Under the pieces are notes generated by a model. That model was given only the letters and a program-made list of their open reading frames with translations, was not told the DNA's origin and made no database searches. Of a stretch of DNA of 22,602 bases, positions 1 to 5,280 are shown in pieces. The DNA is from a virus: positions 1-22,602 of the IMG/VR virus record IMGVR_UViG_3300027733_000218; one strand, given 5' to 3'. The stretch's first letter is position 1. Every line of letters starts with the position of its first letter. The translations under genes were made by a program, and so were the position numbers.

Positions 1-156
1 TGTGATGTTCAGGACATAAGGGGATAATGGGGCTTGTAGCACGGACACCAGCTCGTCTAATGTGGTGAAGCTCGGCAGGACTGTCTTCATACCCAAGCAC
101 GGAACTGCACAATATACAACCGAGTCTGGCAACTCTTGCCATATAGTTCTTTTCAT
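1..156 (-). CDS. Partial unknown protein, cut by left window edge
   Basis: The frame is open from an ATG at 156 to the window edge, giving 52 codons with the C-terminus missing. The start overlaps the TGA of the upstream nuclease gene as ATGA, the coupling used throughout this operon. The visible N-terminus (MKRTIWQELPDSVVY...) has two cysteines (CAVPC) and no signal peptide or membrane segment. I do not recognise the family. It is the last visible gene of the minus-strand operon. The coding call rests on the overlap and the uninterrupted frame. Confidence 0.6.
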   Translation of the reverse strand, partial: MKRTIWQELPDSVVYCAVPCLGMKTVLPSFTTLDELVSVLQAPLSPYVLNIT

Positions 157-530
157 TTTTGGTAGCCATCAGCGAGTTCGTACCATAGTCTATACCATTC
201 TTTAAATGACTCAAAACCTGTGCCACATCTGAACGGTTTACCTTCAGGTGTTAATTGGAAAAATGCATCTATTACTGTGCCATTATCTGTATTGCCATAA
301 ATAATAACTACCATAAACCTAGGATTAGCAGCAAGGGCTTGCAATAATCGCTTTTGTCCTTCGCTAACTTTTTCATTAGGCCGTTTCCATTCTAATATTA
401 AAAAGTGTCCATTGCGCTCTGCTATGCCATCTACATTACTAGGTAAAAATGCAGGGTTATTTGGTATCAAACCCTTAAAATCGCCATAGTCTGTATGCGT
501 GGCAAACATATTACGCATTAGGTTAGCCAT
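153..530 (-). CDS. PD-(D/E)XK / VRR-NUC-like nuclease
   Basis: This 125-residue protein is probably a small DNA nuclease of the VRR-NUC / Holliday-junction-resolvase type. Visible motif: an acidic residue in NVDGIAE (D34), then a strand with LILEWK (E47-x-K49), then a Gln in SEGQ (Q59). That is the D...ExK...Q order of this fold. Its length fits single-domain phage members. The start at 530 has an AAGGA Shine-Dalgarno six bases upstream; an internal ATG at 518 that overlaps the preceding stop as TAATG lacks one. It overlaps the preceding gene by 13 bases and the next by ATGA. A role in resolving replication or recombination intermediates is inferred from the family; substrate specificity cannot be read from the sequence. 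Confidence 0.7.
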   Translation of the reverse strand: MANLMRNMFATHTDYGDFKGLIPNNPAFLPSNVDGIAERNGHFLILEWKRPNEKVSEGQKRLLQALAANPRFMVVIIYGNTDNGTVIDAFFQLTPEGKPFRCGTGFESFKEWYRLWYELADGYQK

Positions 531-694
531 TGTTTCCTTACCTGGTCATAAGTAGAAAATTCTAATTTAATGGTTTCTTCGGCTAAATCATTGGCTATCA
601 GCGTAGCTTTTTCATACTGTTTTTTAAGCGTAGCATTGTGGTAACAGCGTAATAACATTTGTATACGCAAATAGTTTTCAGAGTAGTCAGTCAT
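518..694 (-). CDS. Small helical phage protein, unknown function
   Basis: A 58-residue protein starting MTDYSENYLRIQ, charged and predicted mostly helical, with no cysteine cluster and no membrane segment. The frame extends upstream to 787. I place the start at the ATG at 694 because AAGGAA lies just before it and because the longer form would overlap the modification gene by 86 bases. Small helical proteins like this are common in phage replication operons, but I cannot assign a function. The gene sits between the Mom-like enzyme and the nuclease and overlaps the nuclease gene by 13 bases, so the two are probably translated together. Confidence 0.65.
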   Translation of the reverse strand: MTDYSENYLRIQMLLRCYHNATLKKQYEKATLIANDLAEETIKLEFSTYDQVRKQWLT

Positions 695-701
695 ATATTC
701 C

Positions 702-1313
702 TTAAATAAATAATAAATCTTGCGTTGCAACAATTCCACCAGAATCGTATTGATTTGTTTTTCCTTTTGGGTATGGCAATATTTCATAATTTAATTTGCG
801 TTGCAACAATTTTTTGTCTGTTTTTGTGCCGTGAAAATAAATATAACGATGTTTAGCACTTCTAAATTGCCTAATTAATGGGTCTGTAGCGTGTCTACTG
901 TGTTTTCCATCGCCAGCACTCATGTCTGTGCGTTCTTTGGTTGTGCCAGTAAATAAAAAGTTTGTGGCTTGATATACATAACCAATATGTCCTTGCGCTG
1001 TGTCCGCATAAGAAACAATAATTTTTGGCTTTGGCAACATTCTTATAGAATTTCCAACAAGAAAACTAGATTGATTTTTTGTGTTATCAAGCAAACAAAG
1101 TCTATTTAATTCCAATACAAATTCTTTATATTCTTTACCACAAATTCCTTCGCAAAGACTATTAGAAGCTGGAATACCATAAGTAACAACACCAACAAGT
1201 TTTTTTTCTTCGTACAATCCAAAAGCATAACTAATGCTAGGCAATCTTTTTGCATAATGTTTTTGCATTATCCAAGGTACAGCTTCTTCAGATTTAATAG
1301 GAATAACTATCAC
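702..1313 (-). CDS. Mom-like DNA (adenine) modification enzyme, GNAT-type fold
   Basis: The 203-residue protein matches the pattern of the phage Mu Mom family, which converts adenine in phage DNA to a carbamoylmethyl-type derivative and protects it from host restriction. Visible features: HYAKRLPS near residue 19, the GNAT-like strand LVGVVTYGIP (39-48), ELNRL (69-72), and the SYADTAQGHIGYVYQATNF block (101-119) with S101, D104, H109 and Y114. It starts with GTG at 1313, overlapping the preceding stop as GTGA. Mu mom is tightly controlled; here the gene simply sits inside an operon with a weak GTG start, which may hold expression down. The family assignment is from motif recognition. The exact modified base is not shown by the sequence. 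Confidence 0.75.
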   Translation of the reverse strand: MIVIPIKSEEAVPWIMQKHYAKRLPSISYAFGLYEEKKLVGVVTYGIPASNSLCEGICGKEYKEFVLELNRLCLLDNTKNQSSFLVGNSIRMLPKPKIIVSYADTAQGHIGYVYQATNFLFTGTTKERTDMSAGDGKHSRHATDPLIRQFRSAKHRYIYFHGTKTDKKLLQRKLNYEILPYPKGKTNQYDSGGIVATQDLLFI

Positions 1314-1639
1314 CGAGTCATCCTGTCAATGTTTCGGTTGCTTGCTTCTTGGCTGCGCCATGCTTCAAAGCGCATCTTAGCGGCTTCTAATTGCCATTTA
1401 AGGGCTTCTGCTTCTTCTGTCGCCAATCCAATGGCCTCACATAACTCTTGGTAAGGCTGCGACTTATACGCATCCATTTCTTTCGCCCCAATAGTATTTG
1501 CCGTTGATTTAGACATCTCAATAGCTTTGAGAGAGTGTTTAAACGCCTCGAATTGAGCGAGTTCACCTTTCGCTTTTGCGTATAATGGCGCTGTTTTAAA
1601 AATGAAATCAATAGCGTCATTTGGGTCATATTCTTTCAT
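1310..1639 (-). CDS. Conserved phage protein, helical, unknown function
   Basis: I take the start as the ATG at 1639 (MKEYDPNDAIDF), which overlaps the upstream TGA as ATGA, giving 109 residues. An ATG at 1654 in the same frame is the alternative, and the open frame runs to 1687. The protein is strongly helical and charged, with a C-terminal stretch like EALKWQLEAAKMRFEAWRS and an RMTR tail. I know this pattern from small conserved proteins encoded beside replication genes in phages of Gram-negative bacteria, but not its function. It overlaps the Mom-like gene by GTGA. The long helical region suggests an oligomer or a partner-binding protein; that is inference. Confidence 0.7.
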   Translation of the reverse strand: MKEYDPNDAIDFIFKTAPLYAKAKGELAQFEAFKHSLKAIEMSKSTANTIGAKEMDAYKSQPYQELCEAIGLATEEAEALKWQLEAAKMRFEAWRSQEASNRNIDRMTR

Positions 1640-1782
1640 TTTAGGTTCATCCATAGTCCAACTTGAGCCGCAGCATAGCCAATCCAAATCAAAGCGTTAG
1701 AGTTTGAACCTTTGAAGTATTGAGCTAACCCAACCACTAAATACCCAAGCCCTGTTGCTGCAACAATATACCTTTCAAGCAT
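1636..1782 (-). CDS. Small membrane protein with two predicted TM segments
   Basis: A 48-residue frame starting MLERYIVAATGLGYL. Two hydrophobic segments (about residues 5-20 and 30-46) flank a short polar loop (QYFKGSNSN), giving a small inner-membrane hairpin. A GGGGAG Shine-Dalgarno lies seven bases before the ATG at 1782 and would be too close to an in-frame ATG at 1788. The stop overlaps the next gene as ATGA, which supports both. Tiny two-TM proteins of this look recur in podophage genomes without a known role. The gene overlaps the end of the preceding gene by 46 bases. A role in membrane attachment or superinfection exclusion would be speculation. Confidence 0.65.
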   Translation of the reverse strand: MLERYIVAATGLGYLVVGLAQYFKGSNSNALIWIGYAAAQVGLWMNLK

Positions 1783-1949
1783 CCCCATTCTCCCCTGTTA
1801 CCAGCTTCATAAGCTGTATAAAAATCACGCAAAAGTTGTTCATCAAACTTGTGTTCGCTAATGTATTTACGAAACCAAGTCAAACCTTTTTTGTGTCGTA
1901 AAGCACATAAATACCTTATGCCGCACTCATGCCTAAAGCCTTCATGCAT
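1737..1949 (-). CDS. Conserved small phage protein, unknown function
   Basis: A 70-residue frame. Its core, CGIRYLCALRHKKGLTWF followed by an acidic, aromatic stretch ending GNRGEWG, looks like a real conserved protein. The only ATG is at 1949, inside the end of the preceding gene (34-base overlap) and without a clear Shine-Dalgarno, so a non-ATG start closer to 1915 is possible. The end overlaps the small membrane protein by 46 bases. I recognise no catalytic motif. The pair of basic (RHKK) and acidic (DEQLLRDF) patches suggests a small nucleic-acid or protein-binding role, but this is not shown. Confidence 0.55.
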   Translation of the reverse strand: MHEGFRHECGIRYLCALRHKKGLTWFRKYISEHKFDEQLLRDFYTAYEAGNRGEWGCLKGILLQQQGLGI

Positions 1950-2287
1950 TTGGCTTTGAGGCTTGCATAGGTGTCATAGCCATTACCCATAATCCCCAAT
2001 TCAATAGCTTTAGCTTCAATGCCTTCATTGCTAAACATCCATTCTTTAGATTCTTTTACTTTCTTTGGCTCAATTACCAATTCATCTTCCCATCGCTCTT
2101 GGTTTAACCAAGTAGCAGGATGGGGTATAAATTCTAACTCGGTTTCTTTTGCGCTCCAGTATTGGCAATGTGTGTCAATAGCTTTTGCAGCCATAAGTTG
2201 TTGTTCATCGGTAAGTCGTTGCCAGGCTTTTCTTGCAACTGCTTTAGCAATTTTTCGTGGATATAAAGACCAGAATTCATCAAACAT
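1916..2287 (-). CDS. Stand-alone C-terminal domain of phage replication protein
   Basis: The 123-residue protein opens with FDEFWSLYPRKIAKAVARKAW and continues to FIPHPATWLNQERWEDEL. This block is normally the C-terminal part of phage and prophage replication initiator or O-like proteins, after an N-terminal winged-helix domain. Here no such domain is attached. The ATG at 2287 has a strong AGGAGAAAGG ribosome site, and the upstream gene ends at 2297, so this is a genuine short gene and not a fragment of a longer reading frame. The domain probably recruits helicase or binds DNA during replication (family-based inference). Either the partner domain is encoded outside the window or it is not needed. 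Confidence 0.65.
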   Translation of the reverse strand: MFDEFWSLYPRKIAKAVARKAWQRLTDEQQLMAAKAIDTHCQYWSAKETELEFIPHPATWLNQERWEDELVIEPKKVKESKEWMFSNEGIEAKAIELGIMGNGYDTYASLKAKCMKALGMSAA

Positions 2288-2296
2288 TCCTTTCTC

Positions 2297-2608
2297 CTAC
2301 TGCATTACCCTTGGGGATGACGGTGTTGATGGGCTAGGTGGTACTGTGTAGCCTGTGTTACCAACAACGCTTTGTGTATAACCATTTGGTGTCGTGATTA
2401 CGACTTGGTTAGGATATATTGTAGCAGTCTGAGTAGTAATACCCATTGGGTTTACAAACTGTGCTGTGTTGCCGTTAATTTGTACAGTTCCTAAATTATA
2501 ACCACGACTGTCGGTCATTTGAACTTGTTGTGCTTTGGCAGGTATGCCATAACAAAACATAGCTGCAAATAAAACGCCTAATGAACAACTACCTATAAAA
2601 TCTTTCAT
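2297..2608 (-). CDS. Small exported (periplasmic) protein with signal peptide
   Basis: A 103-residue protein with a signal peptide: a short charged start, a hydrophobic core (LGVLFAAMFCYGI) and a PAKA-QQ cleavage site near residue 26. The mature part is rich in T, N, Q, V and P. It has repeated strand-like units (YNLGTVQINGNTAQFVN, then TATIYPNQVVIT) and a proline/serine-rich tail, so a small beta-rich periplasmic protein is likely. The leader before the ATG (TAAAGGGGATTTAAATG) is identical to that of the divergent plus-strand operon at 3282-3298. Function is unknown. Envelope-targeted early phage proteins often act in superinfection exclusion, but nothing here shows that directly. Confidence 0.7.
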   Translation of the reverse strand: MKDFIGSCSLGVLFAAMFCYGIPAKAQQVQMTDSRGYNLGTVQINGNTAQFVNPMGITTQTATIYPNQVVITTPNGYTQSVVGNTGYTVPPSPSTPSSPRVMQ

Positions 2609-2622
2609 TTAAATCCCCTTTA
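2606..2622 (-). repeat. 17-base leader repeat, copy 1 (RBS and start of exported-protein gene)
   Basis: Read on the minus strand this is TAAAGGGGATTTAAATG. It holds the ribosome site and start codon of the exported-protein gene and is identical to the plus-strand sequence at 3282-3298. Confidence 0.7.
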
Positions 2623-2688
2623 GTTAAACAACAACCATAGGTTATAAAGATTAGGTTTTAAAGTCTATTAGTGTTTATCCTTAGTTGT

Positions 2689-2712
2689 AAAAAAACCACT
2701 TCCAAGAGGTTT
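2689..2712 (-). terminator. Weak intrinsic terminator, end of candidate RNA
   Basis: On the minus strand AAACC (2712-2708) pairs with GGTTT (2697-2693) around a mismatch and a short CT/AG stem. It runs straight into seven Ts (complement of the A run 2689-2695), three of which take part in the stem. The stem is weak, so termination may be partial. Confidence 0.4.
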
Positions 2713-2915
2713 AAGCGAACCTAGCCTACCTAGGTTGCCTTCAAAGTTCTTCCATTGAGGAATCGCTCACCCATCAGTCTTGCGAGGCACAGGCACTAAT
2801 TTCGCCACCTGTATTGCGCTGTTTCAGCCTCTTACCCTACTAGTAACGCTATAACCTTATGCCGCTACGATGTCGTTAGAGCCGCCAGCACAAGGGATAC
2901 TGAGTTTACTCTCTT
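2689..2915 (-). ncRNA. Candidate structured non-coding RNA downstream of the regulator gene
   Basis: There is no gene between the regulator (ends 2916) and the exported protein (starts 2608). The interval holds a GC-rich island: 59 of 120 bases at 2761-2880 are G or C, against a clearly AT-rich surround. On the minus strand it has several short stems (ACAGG/CCTGT, TTCC/GGAA) and a perfect 7-bp hairpin at 2718-2736 (AACCTAG, loop gtagg, CTAGGTT), followed by a T-rich terminator-like hairpin. A minus-strand RNA ending near 2689 fits this. Strand and boundaries are inferred. It matches no RNA family I know. It shares words with the island at 5137-5280. It could instead be a long regulatory leader of the exported-protein gene. 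Confidence 0.4.
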
Positions 2916-3185
2916 TTAATCTTCTATCTGTATAAAGGCGTTGCTTTTCGGCAACATCTCAGGCCATATAAGCCAAAAGTTGTTTGGAAACAAATCTTTA
3001 CGAGTTACTAATCCGTTTGATTCTTTTTCTATTCTGGCGGCTAAAAACAACAAATGTTGCCTAGGTATGCCGTCTTTACGCCAAGTTGATACATTGGATG
3101 ACGCAACTTTACATAGCCTTGCAACTTTATTAGTGCCACCCATAAGGTCAATAATTGCCGATTCGGATATTTTTAATTTTTCCAT
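2916..3185 (-). CDS. Cro/YdaS-like helix-turn-helix regulator
   Basis: An 89-residue DNA-binding protein starting MEKLKISES at 3185. Its helix-turn-helix is typical of Cro/YdaS-type phage regulators: IDLMGGTNKVARLCKVASS, then NVSTWRKDGIP as recognition helix and cap. The C-terminal RKDLFPNNFWLIWPEM is the usual Cro-family ending. The frame continues upstream to 3254, but that part is cysteine-rich nonsense covering the promoter, so the later ATG is preferred. The gene faces the recombination operon across a 110-base control region, as Cro/CI-type switches do. It probably represses the plus-strand promoter by binding the palindrome at 3261-3276. Whether a second (CI-type) repressor exists cannot be seen here. 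Confidence 0.75.
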   Translation of the reverse strand: MEKLKISESAIIDLMGGTNKVARLCKVASSNVSTWRKDGIPRQHLLFLAARIEKESNGLVTRKDLFPNNFWLIWPEMLPKSNAFIQIED

Positions 3186-3225
3186 TTCTAAAATAATAGC
3201 ACAAAAACAACATGAATAAAATACT

Positions 3226-3254
3226 TTGACACAAATGCTATTTTTATGTACCAT
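3226..3254 (+). promoter_or_regulatory. Sigma70-type promoter of the recombination operon
   Basis: TTGACA at 3226-3231, a 17-base spacer and TACCAT at 3249-3254 form a consensus -35 with a fair -10. Transcription would start near 3261, just upstream of the first plus-strand gene with its AAAGGGGA ribosome site. Confidence 0.6.
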
Positions 3255-3260
3255 GTATGT

Positions 3261-3276
3261 ATAGCAATTTTGCTAT
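3261..3276. promoter_or_regulatory. Palindromic operator candidate
   Basis: ATAGCAA-tt-TTGCTAT is an inverted repeat with perfect 7-base arms at the expected transcription start of the plus-strand promoter. The half-site ATAGCA/TGCTAT also occurs at 3196-3201 and 3236-3241. The divergent Cro-like protein is the obvious candidate to bind it. Confidence 0.55.
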
Positions 3277-3281
3277 GCCAT

Positions 3282-3298
3282 TAAAGGGGATTTAAATG
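3282..3298 (+). repeat. 17-base leader repeat, copy 2 (RBS and start of recombination operon)
   Basis: TAAAGGGGATTTAAATG, identical to the leader of the exported-protein gene on the other strand (2606-2622). It contains the ribosome site and ATG of the first plus-strand gene. Confidence 0.7.
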
Positions 3299-3499
3299 GG
3301 TGAACTAAACCAACTAATGCTGGAAATGGAAGAGCGTTTAGAAATAGCGCTTCAAAACATGGAATTTGGCACAGAACTTGCACAAGACGATATTGATGTT
3401 ATTCGTGCAGCTTGTGGCAAACCTAACCGCAATGTATTACTAAAAGATGTATTTGAAGATTTTGGCAATGTGTTTGGAGGTCAAAATGCAACAAAGTGA
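3296..3499 (+). CDS. Small acidic phage protein, unknown function
   Basis: A 67-residue protein, first gene of the plus-strand operon, with a strong AAAGGGGA ribosome site before the ATG at 3296. The N-terminal half is an amphipathic helix (LMLEMEERLEIALQNME). The middle (ELAQDDIDVIRAACGK) resembles short phage early proteins I have seen without a function. There is no catalytic motif, signal or membrane segment. Its last 14 bases overlap the start of the ERF gene, so the two are translationally linked. Being first behind the regulated promoter, it is expected to be made early. Confidence 0.7.
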   Translation: MGELNQLMLEMEERLEIALQNMEFGTELAQDDIDVIRAACGKPNRNVLLKDVFEDFGNVFGGQNATK

Positions 3500-3914
3500 A
3501 AGCATTGCTAATTTAGCTAAATCGCTAAGTGCTGTACAAGGGAAACTAACCTATGCAAAAAAAGACAGTAAAAACCCTTTTTTTAAATCTAATTATGCTG
3601 ACCTTGAGTCTGTTTGGGATGCTTGCCGTGACCTTCTTAGTAGTAATGGTTTGGCTGTTTCTCAATTCCCTGGACTATATTCTGAATTAGACAAGTCCAT
3701 GTCTTTGACTACCATTCTTACTCATAATTCTGGTGAATGGATTAGCCAAGAAATGTCTGTACCTGTGTCTAAACCTGATGCACAGGGCGCAGGCAGTTGT
3801 TTAACCTATATGCGTAGGTACGCATTAGCAGCAGTAGTAGGAGTAGTACAAGCAGACGATGACGGTAATGCCGCATCGTCACCTAAACCAGTAGTAAAAG
3901 CAAAGGAAATCTAA
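3486..3914 (+). CDS. erf: ERF-family single-strand annealing protein
   Basis: A 142-residue protein of the ERF (essential recombination function) family, which anneals complementary single strands in phage recombination. The family pattern is clear: an N-terminal helix (SIANLAKSLSAVQGKL), FFKSNYADLESVWDACRDLL, then a strand region with LTTILTHNSGEW, and QGAGSCLTYMRRYALAAVVGV, the conserved helix near the end of the ERF core. It is short because the C-terminal tail is nearly absent. The start at 3486 is chosen over an in-frame ATG at 3447 because GGAGG lies directly upstream. It overlaps the SSB-like gene by TAATG. With that gene and the exonuclease downstream it forms a recombination module. 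Confidence 0.85.
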   Translation: MQQSESIANLAKSLSAVQGKLTYAKKDSKNPFFKSNYADLESVWDACRDLLSSNGLAVSQFPGLYSELDKSMSLTTILTHNSGEWISQEMSVPVSKPDAQGAGSCLTYMRRYALAAVVGVVQADDDGNAASSPKPVVKAKEI

Positions 3915-4159
3915 TGGCTTACGAAATGAAAGAAGGCTCTGGAAGCCTATTTAAAAACTTAAAAAAAGCTACCGAAAATCACCCTGATTTTAATGGCTCA
4001 ATTATGCTTAATGGTAAAGAACATTGGTTATCAGCATGGGTAAAAGAATCGCCTAAAGCTGGCAAGTTTTTTAGCGTTTCTGTTGGCAAAGAAAAAGAAG
4101 CCAAAGGATTTGCACCTAAAGGCGCTGACGAAATTGTAGATTCAGACCTACCGTTCTAG
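3914..4159 (+). CDS. Small single-stranded-DNA-binding-like protein
   Basis: An 81-residue protein. The body has the pattern SGSLFKNLKKA...HPDFNGSIMLNGKEHWLSAWVKE...FFSVSVG, a short OB-like beta arrangement seen in small phage proteins placed with ERF/RecT genes. The C-terminus ends in the acidic, hydrophobic tip DSDLPF, the kind of tail through which bacterial SSB recruits partners (DDDIPF in E. coli). It follows the ERF gene with a TAATG overlap, which supports a role coating single strands for annealing. It is shorter than classical SSB (about 170 residues) and lacks the long glutamine/glycine linker, so calling it SSB is by analogy. Confidence 0.7.
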   Translation: MAYEMKEGSGSLFKNLKKATENHPDFNGSIMLNGKEHWLSAWVKESPKAGKFFSVSVGKEKEAKGFAPKGADEIVDSDLPF

Positions 4160-4168
4160 GAGATAGCC

Positions 4169-4366
4169 ATGCTAAGTCAAATCAAAGATGTTATTGGCGA
4201 TAAAGCCAGAATTTCTACAGAACCATTCGGAGTGGATGAAGAAAGACAATTAATAGCGTTTGAGGTCAATGACTTAGCTGCTGTACTTCAAGATGTTATT
4301 AGGGTTTGTGCAGATTGTTGCTTAAATACCACAGACAGAGAAGCTATACTAGAATTACTTAATTAA
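4169..4366 (+). CDS. Small phage protein, unknown function
   Basis: A 65-residue acidic protein with an AGGAGA ribosome site six bases before the ATG at 4169. It appears to be an alpha/beta miniprotein with strands around RISTEPFGV and QLIAFEV, then helices with VCADCC (three cysteines) and a DREAILELLN tail. I do not recognise the family. The CxxCC cluster could bind metal, but too few ligands are visible to claim it. It lies between the SSB-like and exonuclease genes, nine bases after one and 19 before the other, so it belongs to the same transcript. Confidence 0.65.
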   Translation: MLSQIKDVIGDKARISTEPFGVDEERQLIAFEVNDLAAVLQDVIRVCADCCLNTTDREAILELLN

Positions 4367-4385
4367 GCAGTTTAAAGGGGAAAAT

Positions 4386-5132
4386 ATGAGTATGCATTGG
4401 TATTGCGCCATTACAGGCGCACCACGATATACGATGGTCGGCAAGAATGGCAAAGAAAGAAGCGTAACTTTGCGTGATGCCAAAGCAGCGCCAGGTACTT
4501 TAGTTCCGTCTGTGTCCACCATAAATGGACAGCTTTCTAAAGATGGGCTAAATACATGGCTTCAAACAGAGGCCATTAAAGCTGCTGCGGAAAATCCACG
4601 CCAAAAAGATGAAGAAGAAAAAGACTACATTAGTCGTATTCTTGACCTTTCTAAGAAAAAATCCCAAGAAGCAATGACTAGGGGAACTCTTATACATGAC
4701 TTCATAGAGAGCTTCTACAACCAAGAATACCTACCTGAGATGCCTACCTATGTCCGCAAGGTAGATGACGCTATAACGGCTCATTTTGGGGCGCAGCTAT
4801 GGATTCCTGAACAGAGCCTAGTCAATCAAGAAGGCTATGGCGGTAAGTGCGATTTATATTGCAAAGCAAAGCATGACTTCCCTGGGGTAGTAATTGACTT
4901 CAAGACGACAGAAAAATCCCCTGGTGAACTAACACCCTACCTAGAGCATACACTACAGCTTGCAGCGTATAGAGAGGTTTTAGCACCCCAAGCAAGATGC
5001 GCAAATGTCTACATTAATGGCGAAACTGGCGAGGTTGCAATATACGAACATACAGAACAGGCTATTAGGGATGGTTATGAAATGTTCTTAAGTCTTTTGA
5101 AAATATACAAGCTAAAAACTGGGTTAAACTAA
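4386..5132 (+). CDS. PD-(D/E)XK exonuclease, recombination partner of ERF
   Basis: A 248-residue nuclease of the PD-(D/E)XK / RecB-like superfamily. Motifs in order: GTLIHDFIE (G100, H104), a glutamate near 142, GYGGKCDLY with the metal ligand D156, VVIDFKT with D171-x-K173, and QLAAYRE (Q191, Y195). This is the H...D...DxK...QxxxY arrangement of phage exonucleases that resect double-strand ends to give the single strands ERF anneals. The N-terminus (residues 1-50, YCAITGAPRYTMVG...LVPSVSTI) is typical of the phage forms. A good ribosome site (AAAGGGGAAA) precedes the ATG at 4386. It ends the recombination module; a long gene-free stretch follows. Confidence 0.8.
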   Translation: MSMHWYCAITGAPRYTMVGKNGKERSVTLRDAKAAPGTLVPSVSTINGQLSKDGLNTWLQTEAIKAAAENPRQKDEEEKDYISRILDLSKKKSQEAMTRGTLIHDFIESFYNQEYLPEMPTYVRKVDDAITAHFGAQLWIPEQSLVNQEGYGGKCDLYCKAKHDFPGVVIDFKTTEKSPGELTPYLEHTLQLAAYREVLAPQARCANVYINGETGEVAIYEHTEQAIRDGYEMFLSLLKIYKLKTGLN

Positions 5133-5136
5133 ACAA

Positions 5137-5280
5137 TGAGGTGGTAGGTGTGCTTTCCCCTTTGCACAACCATACATTCACGGAGTCCTGCCACCTCACC
5201 CCTATTCAAGGGCGTTAAGCCGCCAGAACAGGATGCAGTAAGTTAGGGTTTTTGCGGCTTTCCACCTAACAGCTAGTAAC
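5137..5280 (+). other. GC-rich folded island with long stem and possible pseudoknot
   Basis: This is the first part of the gene-free stretch 5133-5579. It is GC-rich (72 of 140 bases at 5141-5280) beside strongly AT-rich sequence. TGAGGTGG (5137-5144) pairs with CCACCTCA (5191-5198) and encloses a hairpin GGTGTGC/GCACA(a)CC (5147-5153 with 5164-5171). Next, AAGCCGC (5217-5223) pairs with GCGGCTT (5254-5260). GTTAGG in that loop (5242-5247) can pair with CCTAAC after it (5265-5270), an H-type pseudoknot layout. No T-run follows, so it is not a simple terminator. It may be a 3' UTR element, a non-coding RNA or a replication site. Strand is uncertain; plus is given because the exonuclease transcript would cover it. 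Confidence 0.45.

Noticed and set aside
1257-1454. Plus-strand frame of 65 codons
   Set aside because: Antisense to the Mom-like and helical genes; arginine/serine-rich shadow without ribosome site.
1387-1629. Minus-strand frame of 80 codons within 1310-1639
   Set aside because: Lies in another frame of a conserved protein, with no coupling to neighbours.
2760-2900. tRNA or other standard RNA in the GC-rich island
   Set aside because: No cloverleaf, T-loop or anticodon arm could be built on either strand, and no RNase P, tmRNA or 6S signature is visible.
2941-3219. Plus-strand frame of 92 codons opposite the regulator gene
   Set aside because: Antisense to a clear helix-turn-helix gene and crossing its promoter region.
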